NCBI GenBank assembly: GCA_031428275.1
Contig: JANPPC010000009.1
Span: 1-64,000, forward strand
Reading direction: 5' to 3'
Length of the DNA stretch: 64,000 bases
Source of the DNA: Pseudobdellovibrio sp031428275
GTDB taxonomy: Bacteria; Bdellovibrionota; Bdellovibrionia; Bdellovibrionales; Bdellovibrionaceae
The translations under genes and the position numbers were made by a program. Shown here piece after piece: positions 9,314-17,301 of the stretch. Every line of letters starts with the position of its first letter. Position 1 is the first letter of the stretch. The notes beneath the pieces are model-generated. The model searched no databases and was not told where the DNA came from. It saw only the letters and a list, made by a program, of their open reading frames with translations.

Positions 9314-10223
9314 TAATCGGCGTAATGGTTGCTGTTGTATCGGTGAAGTTCGCCTGTCCGCATGAAGCTGTGAATGCGAGCGTCACGCTACCTGTTCGAC
9401 TACCAGTTAACGTAGAGCTAATCGAGCCTGACGTTGGATAGCAGCAAGACGAAGAGCCCCAAGCAACTGAATTGAAGGTATGAACGGCTTTGTACTGAGC
9501 AATGTTATGAAAAAGAGTCGAATTGCCCGTAATCATGCGGGTTCCCGCCGCGCGAGTTCCTGCAACACTAAGCCCTGTTGAAGTGATTGAATGATCAAAT
9601 AACGTTCGTCCGCGTGGTCCCGTTAAAATTTTACGAATTCCGTTGATGACGACCGTGCGAGTACCTGCAGCCATTGAAGTGGTTACTCCTGAACCGATCG
9701 AGGTACCGTCATAAGCTGTATGCGCCGTCGTGTTAGTAACAAGATTTGCTGCCGAGGCGAACGTTAAAGTTTGACCACTTGATGCGCGTGTGACCGACGC
9801 GCCGTTAATAAGAATACCCGGCGAAGCGCCATTTGCGCAAAACCCTGAACTCCATGATTCTGACCAACCGCCAGAAAGCGTGGCAAGTCCAACGTTGCAG
9901 CCATTCCAGTTAAGCGTTGAAACATTGTTTGTGCACGTTGTGCGAGCCGAACTAAAGCTACAGGCAGCGAAAGGTCGTACATCATCTTGTGGGTCAACAA
10001 AATCCATCGATTGAAAATCAGTGGCCATATCATTTACTTCATTTAAATTAAAAGCAGTAGAGCCTTCTGATGCCGTTGTTTGCTGGCCGGCTTCAGCCAT
10101 GGCAGATTCTGAAATATTTGATGAAGCCTCGTCGCCGTCTGTGACAGTGTCATCAGATTTTTTAGAACAAGACAAAGTGAGAATCGATGCTATCAAAACC
10201 ACGCTGATAAAATTCTTTTTCAT
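9294..10223 (-). CDS. Ser/Thr/Gly-rich lipoprotein of unknown function
   Basis: 309 aa. Signal MKKNFISVVLIASILTLSC has an LTLSC lipobox (Cys 19), followed by an acidic linker SKKSDDTVTDGDEASS. The mature chain is Thr/Ser/Gly/Ala-rich, low in Lys, with scattered Cys pairs (CSFSSARTTC, CC in WGSSSCCYP), suggesting an exported beta-structured, disulfide-bonded protein. No known family recognised. It ends in a hairpin shared with slyD. Confidence 0.7.
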   Translation of the reverse strand: MKKNFISVVLIASILTLSCSKKSDDTVTDGDEASSNISESAMAEAGQQTTASEGSTAFNLNEVNDMATDFQSMDFVDPQDDVRPFAACSFSSARTTCTNNVSTLNWNGCNVGLATLSGGWSESWSSGFCANGASPGILINGASVTRASSGQTLTFASAANLVTNTTAHTAYDGTSIGSGVTTSMAAGTRTVVINGIRKILTGPRGRTLFDHSITSTGLSVAGTRAAGTRMITGNSTLFHNIAQYKAVHTFNSVAWGSSSCCYPTSGSISSTLTGSRTGSVTLAFTASCGQANFTDTTATITPITLTQCN

Positions 10224-10400
10224 ATGCTTTCCTGCTCTGTGTGAATATTTTTACTGATGTTAGAATAGGTAAAATATTTTTTCAAACTTTTAAAAAAGAG
10301 CTTGTCACGATAGTTATGAGCCGTAAACTCAAGACTTTTGGCGAGAGTATATATTTTAAATACTGTGCTACGCTTAGTATTTTATAAGGAACTAAAGCGA

Positions 10401-11030
10401 ATGTGCTACGACCAAGCTTGTCTGGCTTACTTATTTTTTGCAGTCATTGTTGGATTTACAATTCTTATTGTACTATGTCTAAGATATCGCAAAAAATTTT
10501 TAGCAGAAAATCTTCAGCTATCATCCGAAACAATTTGGAAGATTGTAGCGAAGCGTGCTTCAGAGCTTAATCTTGAGAAAACTGAAATGCTTTTTGGGAT
10601 TTGGCAAGATCAATCGCTAACGATTCAAAACATAGTTATAAAAAATATTAAAAACGAAATAATCGCGCAGGTTGAAAAGCGCCTCGGAAGCCGAGAAATA
10701 AAAATTTTTAAAGACAACGAAGTATATCAGGTTAAATATTTATTTAAAAAATATAAATCTGCTGAAATATCTAAGCTAAATATTGATTCGGTTTTAGCTA
10801 ACTATTCGCACGTAAATACTTTTGGAAAGCATACTATTAAGATACCCGACCAACCTTTGATTATTTCAAAACGACCCATTTTTAATACATTAGGTATTTT
10901 TGACTACTATTCAAATGATAAGTTGGTGGGCACAGTTCAGAATATTTCTGCAAGTCGACAAGTTGGAAGATTATGTATTTTTCCAGCAAATATTCCGATT
11001 TACCTCAAGATTTTTATATTGGTAGTGTAG
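10401..11030 (+). CDS. Membrane-anchored protein of unknown function
   Basis: About 209 aa from ATG 10401, ten bases after AAGGA; the frame is open further upstream from TTG 10338 but without a Shine-Dalgarno. One strong transmembrane segment near the N-terminus (LAYLFFAVIVGFTILIVLCLRY, about residues 8-29) is followed by a Lys/Ile-rich cytoplasmic-looking domain with KIPDQPLIISKRP. The gene is more AT-rich than its neighbours, which may point to transfer. No family recognised. Confidence 0.5.
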   Translation: MCYDQACLAYLFFAVIVGFTILIVLCLRYRKKFLAENLQLSSETIWKIVAKRASELNLEKTEMLFGIWQDQSLTIQNIVIKNIKNEIIAQVEKRLGSREIKIFKDNEVYQVKYLFKKYKSAEISKLNIDSVLANYSHVNTFGKHTIKIPDQPLIISKRPIFNTLGIFDYYSNDKLVGTVQNISASRQVGRLCIFPANIPIYLKIFILVV

Positions 11031-11138
11031 CTGTACTAAAGCACTGTTGCCGATGATCACAAACGGTAGCCATCGTAAAACTAGACTCAACCATTGCCGA
11101 TTTAAATGCTTTACTGTGTTACAAACATTGGGGAAATC

Positions 11139-12794
11139 ATGAAGCCAAAGAATCGTCGCAGAACTTTTTTCATTTATAAACCAATTCAGATACTTATACT
11201 TAAGGTCATACTATCGAGCTGCTTGCTATCGGTTTTTTCAGTTTTATCGGCGACCGCGCTATTTTATTTATTTATTTTAAATCAATACACCGAAACGCAA
11301 AACTATCAATTATATCAGTTCATTACGTTATTGCGAGAATTCAAAACAGTTTATTTTATTTATGTTATTTTAGGTCTCATTTTTTCAGCGGGCCTTATAG
11401 TTTATTCATGGCTGAAACTAAGTCACAAAATTGCGGGTCCACTTTATCAAATGCGGCAAAATTTAAACCAGTATGTCGAAACAAACCAAGCAGAGTTCAT
11501 TCCGATTAGTTTGCGAAAAGACGATGAAATGCAAGACTTGGCTTTATCGATGAACGCTGCTATTGCGAAGTCTGGTCAAAAAGGTTTCAGTCTAATTGAA
11601 GTTCTTGTTGTGATAGGTCTGTTTGCAATTATTGCGGCAGGAATATCCAGTATGCTGACTTCAGGAATGAAGCAACAAAAGGGTTTACAGGCAAAAGATC
11701 AGCAGCGCGAAGTAACGGCTGAAATTAGAAATTTATTAAATAAAAAAGCAGCTTGCGGTTTTTCATTTGGCGGTCGAAACCCTCAACCTTCTGGTTTTGA
11801 TGTGCCAGCCATCAATGATGCCTTAGGCGTGGCTCAATACAATGTGGGGGCGTTAGATAAAACGGGACAGCTGCGGTTTGAAAAATTTGCTGTAGATAAC
11901 TGGGTGCCCGATGCAGGCTTTACTACTCAGGGGCGTGCCGATTTAAAAATTGAATTGTCGAAAGTAGGCGATACAGGTTCGGTAAAGAATATAAGGCCTG
12001 ATGTTATTACGCTAAAAATTAAGCGCGACGCAGCCGGAAATATTTCGGAATGTTTTTCGTTGGGTAGTCAGACCGATAGCGTTTGGCAAATCAGTCCGTT
12101 TAATCCGAGTAATATCTATTATGGGGGTGGAAATGTCGGAATTAAAAATGATAACCCTCAAGCACAATTACAAATTGGTTCAACTGCCGACGCTAATGTC
12201 AGTTTTTTCGCACTAGGTGATACAACGAATGGCGAAAAAGGGGTTCGTATGCACTACAATAATAATCCGGCGCATCCTTCATACGAGTGGTCTGTCATTG
12301 ATTCGCGGGCTCGATTTTTTGCACTCAGAGGCGTCAGCCCGACGGTTGGTGGAGACGCTGGTGCATTTACTGAAAAGCTAGTCATCAATTTGGCGAACGG
12401 AAACGTTGGTATCGGTACGACAAATCCGCAGGTGCCTCTTGACGTGTCTGGAATGATTCGGCCTATGGCGGCAGCGGTCGGTAATGCTTGTTCTGTGAAG
12501 GGCGGTCAAGCCTACGACGGTGCAACGGGCAGCCCGCTTTATTGTAATGGTACAAACTGGTTAGCTTTTGGGTTGTCGACGATCGCCGGAGTGAACCCGA
12601 CATGCCCAGGTGGCCCCTCGTCAGAATTTCTGAAGTACTGGCCAGCGCAGGCGGTACCTGTCCCGGGTGTGCCTGCAGGGTGTTCGACGCCCGCAGGTTG
12701 GAGCGGTACGCCACCCATATGCGAAGGGTGTAATAACTTTGAACAGTGTCACTTCGGTTATGCGACCTCTTGGAATTCGATAATTTGCCGGTAA
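11139..12794 (+). CDS. HAMP membrane protein fused in frame to a pseudopilin/fibre protein
   Basis: 551 aa from ATG 11139 (GGGGAA six bases upstream). Residues 22-47 and 72-92 are membrane helices; 93-143 is HAMP-like (LSHKIAGPLYQMRQ, then DEMQDLALSMNAA). Then comes a class III prepilin signal, KSGQKG/FSLIEVLVVIGLF, with cleavage after Gly 149 and Glu at mature position 5. The mature part starts with the pilin helix and continues into a beta-rich fibre carrying GNVGIKNDNPQAQLQI and GNVGIGTTNPQVPLDV repeats and a Cys-rich tail (CEGCNNFEQC, IICR). Normally these would be separate genes; here no stop lies between them. An internal ATG at 11550 could start the prepilin alone, but has no good ribosome-binding site. 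Confidence 0.75.
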   Translation: MKPKNRRRTFFIYKPIQILILKVILSSCLLSVFSVLSATALFYLFILNQYTETQNYQLYQFITLLREFKTVYFIYVILGLIFSAGLIVYSWLKLSHKIAGPLYQMRQNLNQYVETNQAEFIPISLRKDDEMQDLALSMNAAIAKSGQKGFSLIEVLVVIGLFAIIAAGISSMLTSGMKQQKGLQAKDQQREVTAEIRNLLNKKAACGFSFGGRNPQPSGFDVPAINDALGVAQYNVGALDKTGQLRFEKFAVDNWVPDAGFTTQGRADLKIELSKVGDTGSVKNIRPDVITLKIKRDAAGNISECFSLGSQTDSVWQISPFNPSNIYYGGGNVGIKNDNPQAQLQIGSTADANVSFFALGDTTNGEKGVRMHYNNNPAHPSYEWSVIDSRARFFALRGVSPTVGGDAGAFTEKLVINLANGNVGIGTTNPQVPLDVSGMIRPMAAAVGNACSVKGGQAYDGATGSPLYCNGTNWLAFGLSTIAGVNPTCPGGPSSEFLKYWPAQAVPVPGVPAGCSTPAGWSGTPPICEGCNNFEQCHFGYATSWNSIICR

Positions 12795-12879
12795 TTTTGC
12801 GCGCAGCCCGTGCTCTGACTAAGAATGAGAAGCTGGCTAAACACAAAAAAACCGACCCTCTCCTCAATACCCGAATGCA

Positions 12880-13147
12880 GTCGCCGAAAGAGCCTTCGCC
12901 CGCTTTCAAGAAAAGACTCGGTTCACTTTGTATTACGTAGCGAATGGGCGATCGGTCAAGTTCTTCGGGCTTCTGGCCATTTCGGCCCTTTTTACGCTTA
13001 GTGAACTGGGGCCGTGATTTTAAAATCTGCACAAGCTATTTAAAGCAGAACATATTAGAAGCGTTTGGCTTCGTGAAATACAAACCGCGCAAGAACTATT
13101 ACTCGGCATGGATCAAGCACACAGTGCCTGATGTGAATATCGTTTAA
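12880..13147 (+). pseudogene. Decayed RAYT-type (REP-associated tyrosine) transposase fragment
   Basis: Two blocks match the intact transposase at 44550-45203. In one frame (about 12882-12955) the sequence encodes RRKS, RPLSRKDS, HFVLRSEWAIG; in another frame (about 12965-13147) it encodes GFWPFRPF, VNWGRDFK, SYLKQN, EAFGFVKYKPRKNYYS. The roughly 105 residues between them, including the HUH (HIH) site, are missing, and the frames differ, so it is an internal deletion with frameshift and cannot make a transposase. It sits 85 bp after the pseudopilin fusion gene. Confidence 0.8.
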
Positions 13148-13324
13148 ACAGAATAAATATTAATAGCCACCAAATCTCATAATGAACATCCGTGCTGTTA
13201 TAAAACTAACAGTTGCTGACAATTAGCGTTCATCGCTAAAGGGTTCGCGGTCATAAGTAAGCTAATTGATGTGATAAGATTCTGATTGAAATAATAGGGC
13301 TTCAGATTTGAAGAAATACTAGAT
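13148..13324. other. Intergenic region, no clear element
   Basis: 177 bp between the transposase remnant and the next gene. I see only a short TAGCG-TTCAT-CGCTA hairpin and AT-rich DNA that may hold the promoter of the downstream gene; no convincing -35/-10 pair. Confidence 0.3.
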
Positions 13325-15280
13325 ATGAGAAAATCAATTCTAGGTTTAATAGTATTGTTCTGTATTGCGGCGAATGGCCAAAATAACAATCAACTGCGTT
13401 TAACAACGGCTATTCAGCCAAGTTATGGCGAAGCTCAAGAGTTCTTAGTACGCATTGGCTACGAGGATTTCGTCGCGAAAGCACAACAAACGATCCAAGC
13501 TAAAACGGCGCAAAGTTCCGTTTCAGCCGCCATGTTAAAAAAAGTATCCGAGTATTATAAGTATTTAAATTCATCCCGAGATTTAGCTGCATTGTCTTAC
13601 GCATTTTTAAGACAAGCAGATTATCTACCACCTTCGCAAAAGGCCGAAACGCATGCGCTTATTTTAACGATGGCCCTTCAACAAGTGCAGCCATTCCCGT
13701 TACTGGCATTAGAGCCTATTTTTAACAAAGAAATTCTTAATTCAAAGGGTTCTGCTGCAGCCAAGAAGCGAGCAACTTATATCGAAGATCGTGCAATGCA
13801 AAGATACCTAACAGAGAAAAGCAACATTCTACAGGTGTTGTCTTATTTAGCGACGCAAAGCCATTTGTACAGTTCTTTACCTGAACAGACTGCTTTCGAA
13901 ATGTGGGCTGATGAAAATCTATCTTACGCACTTGAGCCGCAGTATATGATCGGAACTCGTCAGCAAAATCGACATCTAGGTCGTGCTTTAATTGCCGTTT
14001 ATGTAAAGCATGCGATTGAAACTAAAAATTATGAAGCACTACAAAATTTAAAAACTCGTTTGGCTGAATTAAAAATCGAATTGTCTGAAATTTTAATGGC
14101 GAAGTATAAACTTGTACGCAACGGACAAACTGAATTGTTGCAATTAAGAAGCGGTGATTTAGCACTTGAATATTCATTAGGCGGTCAGGCTTACATGATT
14201 AGTATGGGAGTTCAGCCAGCGACTGCTGAAGATCAAAAAATTGCTAAAAAGTTTGATCTAATCAGCAACTATAAAAATATACCGATTGCAACAAGTGCGG
14301 TCGCAGATCGAGCCACTCAAAAATTAAAAGAAAATCACTTTTTAACCGAAGATGAAGAGCGCGCACTGCAAGAAGCTCGTGACCCAGAGATCTCGCGCGG
14401 CTATTCACATAGTGGTTTAGTCGAAATAAAAACGGATGCAATGACAGGTATTTCATTGGCCTGGATTTGGGATATCTTTCCGCAAAATGATAGCCTTGGT
14501 AATGTTAGACTGATGAGCCCCGAAGGGTTTGCCTATCCCGAAAGATTTCTACGAATTGGCTTTGCGCAGTATAACGCTGAAAAAATGCGAAACGCTTACG
14601 TGCAGCAAATTGAAGCGCGTGGCTACCTAGAAATCGTATGGGAAAGTTATGAATCAGATATGGTTGCAAATGAGAATGGTCGCCTAAAGCCAAGTGTTGT
14701 TCAAAGTAAAAGACATAAATGGCCAGCACGGATTACAAAAAACGAAACAATGTCACTATATGAAAAAGCGAAGCAACAAAGTGCAGACGAATGGTACAAC
14801 CGCGAATTGCTTCCGCGCGTATTTAATCAAATGCGCCAATACGTGTACGGACCAAACGCATTAGTTTTCGCGAAGGGTTTAGTGAATGCAAGTTCGATGG
14901 CTTACTGTTCTCAAATAATTAATTTAGCGTACTTGCAATCTGTCAATTTTGATTTACAAAATCATCCTGATCAATACCGCCCTCTGCCGATATTTCTAGG
15001 AAAGACAATTCCGTTTTTAGTACCGTTAGATTTTAAAGATCGCGTGATTGCACCGGCTGGTTTAGTTTGGCAAAGCCATATCATTGAAGATATGCATCAA
15101 ATGAATTTCAATCGCGAGCGTGAGCTGATTCAAAAAGTCTCTGACTCGCCAGAGACAACTGTTGCCGCTCGTTACACAAATTTATTATCGAATTTCAGCG
15201 CAACGAAGGCTGTTAAATTAACAATTTTACCTAAGCCGATTCAGCGAGCACCAATTGACCCCGAAGACGACGAAGATTAG
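13325..15280 (+). CDS. Large secreted protein of unknown function
   Basis: 651 aa from ATG 13325 (AAGAAATACTAG upstream). The N-terminus MRKSILGLIVLFCIAANGQ is a Sec signal peptide with likely cleavage at ANG/QN. The mature chain is mostly helical, Gln/Ala/Glu-rich in the first 300 residues, then mixed, and ends in an acidic DPEDDED tail. No catalytic motif or repeat was recognised. It is monocistronic, flanked by 180- and 258-bp gaps. Probably periplasmic or surface-exposed. Confidence 0.7.
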   Translation: MRKSILGLIVLFCIAANGQNNNQLRLTTAIQPSYGEAQEFLVRIGYEDFVAKAQQTIQAKTAQSSVSAAMLKKVSEYYKYLNSSRDLAALSYAFLRQADYLPPSQKAETHALILTMALQQVQPFPLLALEPIFNKEILNSKGSAAAKKRATYIEDRAMQRYLTEKSNILQVLSYLATQSHLYSSLPEQTAFEMWADENLSYALEPQYMIGTRQQNRHLGRALIAVYVKHAIETKNYEALQNLKTRLAELKIELSEILMAKYKLVRNGQTELLQLRSGDLALEYSLGGQAYMISMGVQPATAEDQKIAKKFDLISNYKNIPIATSAVADRATQKLKENHFLTEDEERALQEARDPEISRGYSHSGLVEIKTDAMTGISLAWIWDIFPQNDSLGNVRLMSPEGFAYPERFLRIGFAQYNAEKMRNAYVQQIEARGYLEIVWESYESDMVANENGRLKPSVVQSKRHKWPARITKNETMSLYEKAKQQSADEWYNRELLPRVFNQMRQYVYGPNALVFAKGLVNASSMAYCSQIINLAYLQSVNFDLQNHPDQYRPLPIFLGKTIPFLVPLDFKDRVIAPAGLVWQSHIIEDMHQMNFNRERELIQKVSDSPETTVAARYTNLLSNFSATKAVKLTILPKPIQRAPIDPEDDED

Positions 15281-15538
15281 TTAACTGGCCCATCACTGCG
15301 CATCGCGCTGAGATAAACGGCACGATCGACAAGACTAAAGTTGAGATTCGTGCACTGATCAAGGCGCGCTTAGGCACCGCCCAAACTCTTGATTTTTGAA
15401 TCCATTTATGAAAAAACTTGTCTGAAGAGAAGGCTCATTTTAGCCTAATCAAACAAGATCCCGTGTCGTAGTTGGCGTGACTATTTCAGTTCGTTCTGGC
15501 TTCCGGGGTTAAGAACAAAAAAGCCTTCGGAGGACGAA
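15281..15538 (+). promoter_or_regulatory. Upstream region of the RRM gene
   Basis: 258 bp without a supported gene. It contains a weak AGGCT-CATTTT-AGCCT hairpin (about 15431-15446) and a strong Shine-Dalgarno CGGAGGA (15529-15535) just before the RRM start. A short open stretch ending in TGA near 15399 (INGTIDKTKVEIRALI) reads like coding sequence but has no start signal; it may be a gene remnant. Confidence 0.35.
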
Positions 15539-15943
15539 ATGGCAAAAAAATTATACGTAGGGAATTTAGCATTCTCTGTAACTGACGACGAACTTCAACA
15601 AGCATTTACATCATTTGGTAATGTGCTTTCTGCTCGAGTTGTTATGGATCGCATGACGGGCCGTAGCAAGGGTTTCGGATTCGTAGAAATCGAAGACGAC
15701 TCACAAGCTGACGAAGCCATTTCTAAAATGGATGGTCAAACTATTGGCGGCCGTCCAGTACGTGTTTCTGAAGCTAAACCACAAGAAGATCGTCCACGTG
15801 GCGGCGGCGGAGGCGGCGGTTTCCGTGGTGGTCCACGCGGTGGTGGCGGCGGTCGTGAAGGTGGCGGCGGAGGCGGCGGCGGAAATCGCAGCGGTGGTTC
15901 TCGTGACGGCGGCGGTTACGGCGGCGGCGGAAACCGTTACTAG
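15539..15943 (+). CDS. Glycine-rich RRM RNA-binding protein
   Basis: 134 aa. One RRM domain (residues 3-80) with RNP2 LYVGNL and RNP1 KGFGFVEI, then an Arg/Gly-rich tail (RGGGGGGG, GYGGGGNRY), the layout of bacterial and plant cold-induced glycine-rich RNA-binding proteins. It should bind single-stranded RNA in the cytoplasm and act as an RNA chaperone or regulator. A strong ribosome-binding site (GGAGGA) precedes it. Downstream lie three spaced repeats and a terminator-like hairpin that could be its own targets (inference). Confidence 0.92.
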   Translation: MAKKLYVGNLAFSVTDDELQQAFTSFGNVLSARVVMDRMTGRSKGFGFVEIEDDSQADEAISKMDGQTIGGRPVRVSEAKPQEDRPRGGGGGGGFRGGPRGGGGGREGGGGGGGGNRSGGSRDGGGYGGGGNRY

Positions 15944-15971
15944 TTTTGTTGCTCTAGACTATTTTCAAATT

Positions 15972-16025
15972 TGCATTGCAGGTCTAAATATCTGCTCTGC
16001 AAAATAAAAATTCCTGCTCTGCAGG
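15972..16025 (+). repeat. Three TGC-n2/3-GCA repeats spaced 21 and 22 bp
   Basis: TGCATTGCAGG (15972), TGCTCTGCAAA (15993) and TGCTCTGCAGG (16015) are near-identical units separated by 21 and 22 bp, two helical turns. Each is itself a small dyad (TGCA..TGCA type). They lie between the RRM stop and the next hairpin. They could be a protein-binding array on DNA or single-stranded loops in RNA. Confidence 0.6.
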
Positions 16026-16038
16026 TTAAAAACAGATT

Positions 16039-16072
16039 AAGATCTTAAGGTATGCTTAAGATCTTTTTTTTT
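16039..16072 (+). terminator. Intrinsic-terminator-like hairpin enclosing the next start codon
   Basis: AAGATCTTAAG (16039-16049) pairs perfectly with CTTAAGATCTT (16055-16065) around GTATG, followed by an eight-base T run. The shape is that of a rho-independent terminator after the RRM gene. The ATG of the downstream esterase (16052-16054) is in the loop, and the only Shine-Dalgarno-like AAGG is in the 5' arm, so folding would hide the start and could end transcription. Confidence 0.75.
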
Positions 16073-16645
16073 ACCACTCTTCTTATTTCGCAAATCGCCG
16101 TAGCTAAGAAAATTGTTTTCTTAGGAGACTCGTTAACCGAAGGTTACGGTGTCGCTCAAGAAACGGCGTTTCCTCAGTTAATCCAAAAAAAAATCAAAGC
16201 CGATAAACTTGATTGGGAAGTCGTCAGCGCGGGATCAAGCGGATCGACCAGTGCTTCAACTTTAAGTCGCTTGAAGTGGGTCACCAAAAACAAGCCCGAA
16301 ATTGTTTTCATTTTAATGGGTAGTAACGACGGCCTGCGTGGGCTAAAAGTGGAAGAGACCGAAAAAAACCTAGCTGAAGCCTTACAATGGGCCAAAGAAA
16401 ATAACCAGCGCGTGATCTTGGGACAGCTTTACGTTCCGCCTAATTACGGAAAAGAATACGAAAAAAAATTCGCTCAGATTTTTCCGCGCCTTGCAAAAAA
16501 ATATAAAGTAACACTTGCGCCTTTTTTACTAGAAAAAGTTGCGGGTAAACCAAATCTTAATCAAGCCGATGCCATTCACCCGAATGAAAAAGGTCACGTC
16601 GTTGTAGCCGACAGCATCTATGCTTTCTTAAAGAAAGAATTATGA
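16052..16645 (+). CDS. tesA: TesA-like GDSL/SGNH esterase, arylesterase
   Basis: 197 aa. Signal peptide MLKIFFFTTLLISQIAVA precedes block I FLGDSLTEGYGV (nucleophile Ser), block II Gly in VSAGSSGST, block III MGSNDG and block V DAIHPNEKGH (catalytic Asp/His): a complete SGNH catalytic set. TesA enzymes hydrolyse acyl esters and thioesters in the periplasm. The tesA-ybbA-ybbP order is conserved in proteobacteria; here the stop overlaps the ybbA start (ATGA). Start codon and early codons lie within the terminator-like hairpin, which is unusual. Confidence 0.9.
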   Translation: MLKIFFFTTLLISQIAVAKKIVFLGDSLTEGYGVAQETAFPQLIQKKIKADKLDWEVVSAGSSGSTSASTLSRLKWVTKNKPEIVFILMGSNDGLRGLKVEETEKNLAEALQWAKENNQRVILGQLYVPPNYGKEYEKKFAQIFPRLAKKYKVTLAPFLLEKVAGKPNLNQADAIHPNEKGHVVVADSIYAFLKKEL

Positions 16646-17301
16646 GCTTATCAATAAAAAACTTATCTAAGAGCTACCAAACCGGAACCGAAAAACTTTC
16701 GATTCTAAAACATCTAAACCTAGAGGTCGACACTAGTCAGATCGTCGCGGTCGTGGGCGCGTCGGGTAGCGGTAAGTCTACATTCTTAAGTTTAGTCGCT
16801 GGTCTTGATAGCTTTAATGAAGGCGAAGTTCTAATCAATAATCAGTCTATCAAAAACTTATCACGAGCCGAAATGACAAAATTTCGCGCGCAGAACATCG
16901 GTTTCGTATTTCAGCAGTTTCATTTGATTTCGCATTTAACAGCATACGAAAATTTAAGTTTACCCTTAGAAATTTTAAATCGCCCGTTCACCCAAGCCGA
17001 TGTTTTGGCGCGTTTAGAGCAAGTGGGCTTGCACCACCGAGCCGAACACAAACCGACCGAGATGAGTGGCGGTGAGTGCCAACGTTTAGCTTTAGCGCGG
17101 GGCTTGATCACAAAACCCAGTTTGCTTCTGGCCGATGAACCTTCCGGAAACCTAGACAGCGAAACAGGCGTTAAAGTAATGAACTTATTCTTCGAACAAG
17201 TTCGCCAAACGAAAACAACAACTGTATTAGTCACGCACGATATGGAACTGGCTAAACGCTGTGATCGCATTTTCGTGCTTAAAGACGGTCGTTTAAATTG
17301 A
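16642..17301 (+). CDS. ybbA: ABC transporter ATP-binding protein, YbbA/LolD type
   Basis: 219 aa. Walker A GASGSGKST, Q-loop FQQFHL, signature MSGGECQRLALARG, Walker B LLLADEPSGNLD and His-switch VLVTHD are all intact. It overlaps tesA by 4 nt and the permease start by 4 nt. In this family the ATPase drives a MacB/FtsX-type mechanotransmission permease that moves material within the envelope rather than across the inner membrane. Confidence 0.92.
   Translation: MSLSIKNLSKSYQTGTEKLSILKHLNLEVDTSQIVAVVGASGSGKSTFLSLVAGLDSFNEGEVLINNQSIKNLSRAEMTKFRAQNIGFVFQQFHLISHLTAYENLSLPLEILNRPFTQADVLARLEQVGLHHRAEHKPTEMSGGECQRLALARGLITKPSLLLADEPSGNLDSETGVKVMNLFFEQVRQTKTTTVLVTHDMELAKRCDRIFVLKDGRLN

Noticed and set aside
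12463..13032. 189-codon minus-strand frame
   Set aside because: Antisense to the pseudopilin end and the transposase remnant; low-complexity Arg/Ser content and no start signal.
15732..16007. Second plus-strand frame over the RRM gene
   Set aside because: Ala/Val-rich shadow of the GGC/GGT glycine tail in another frame.
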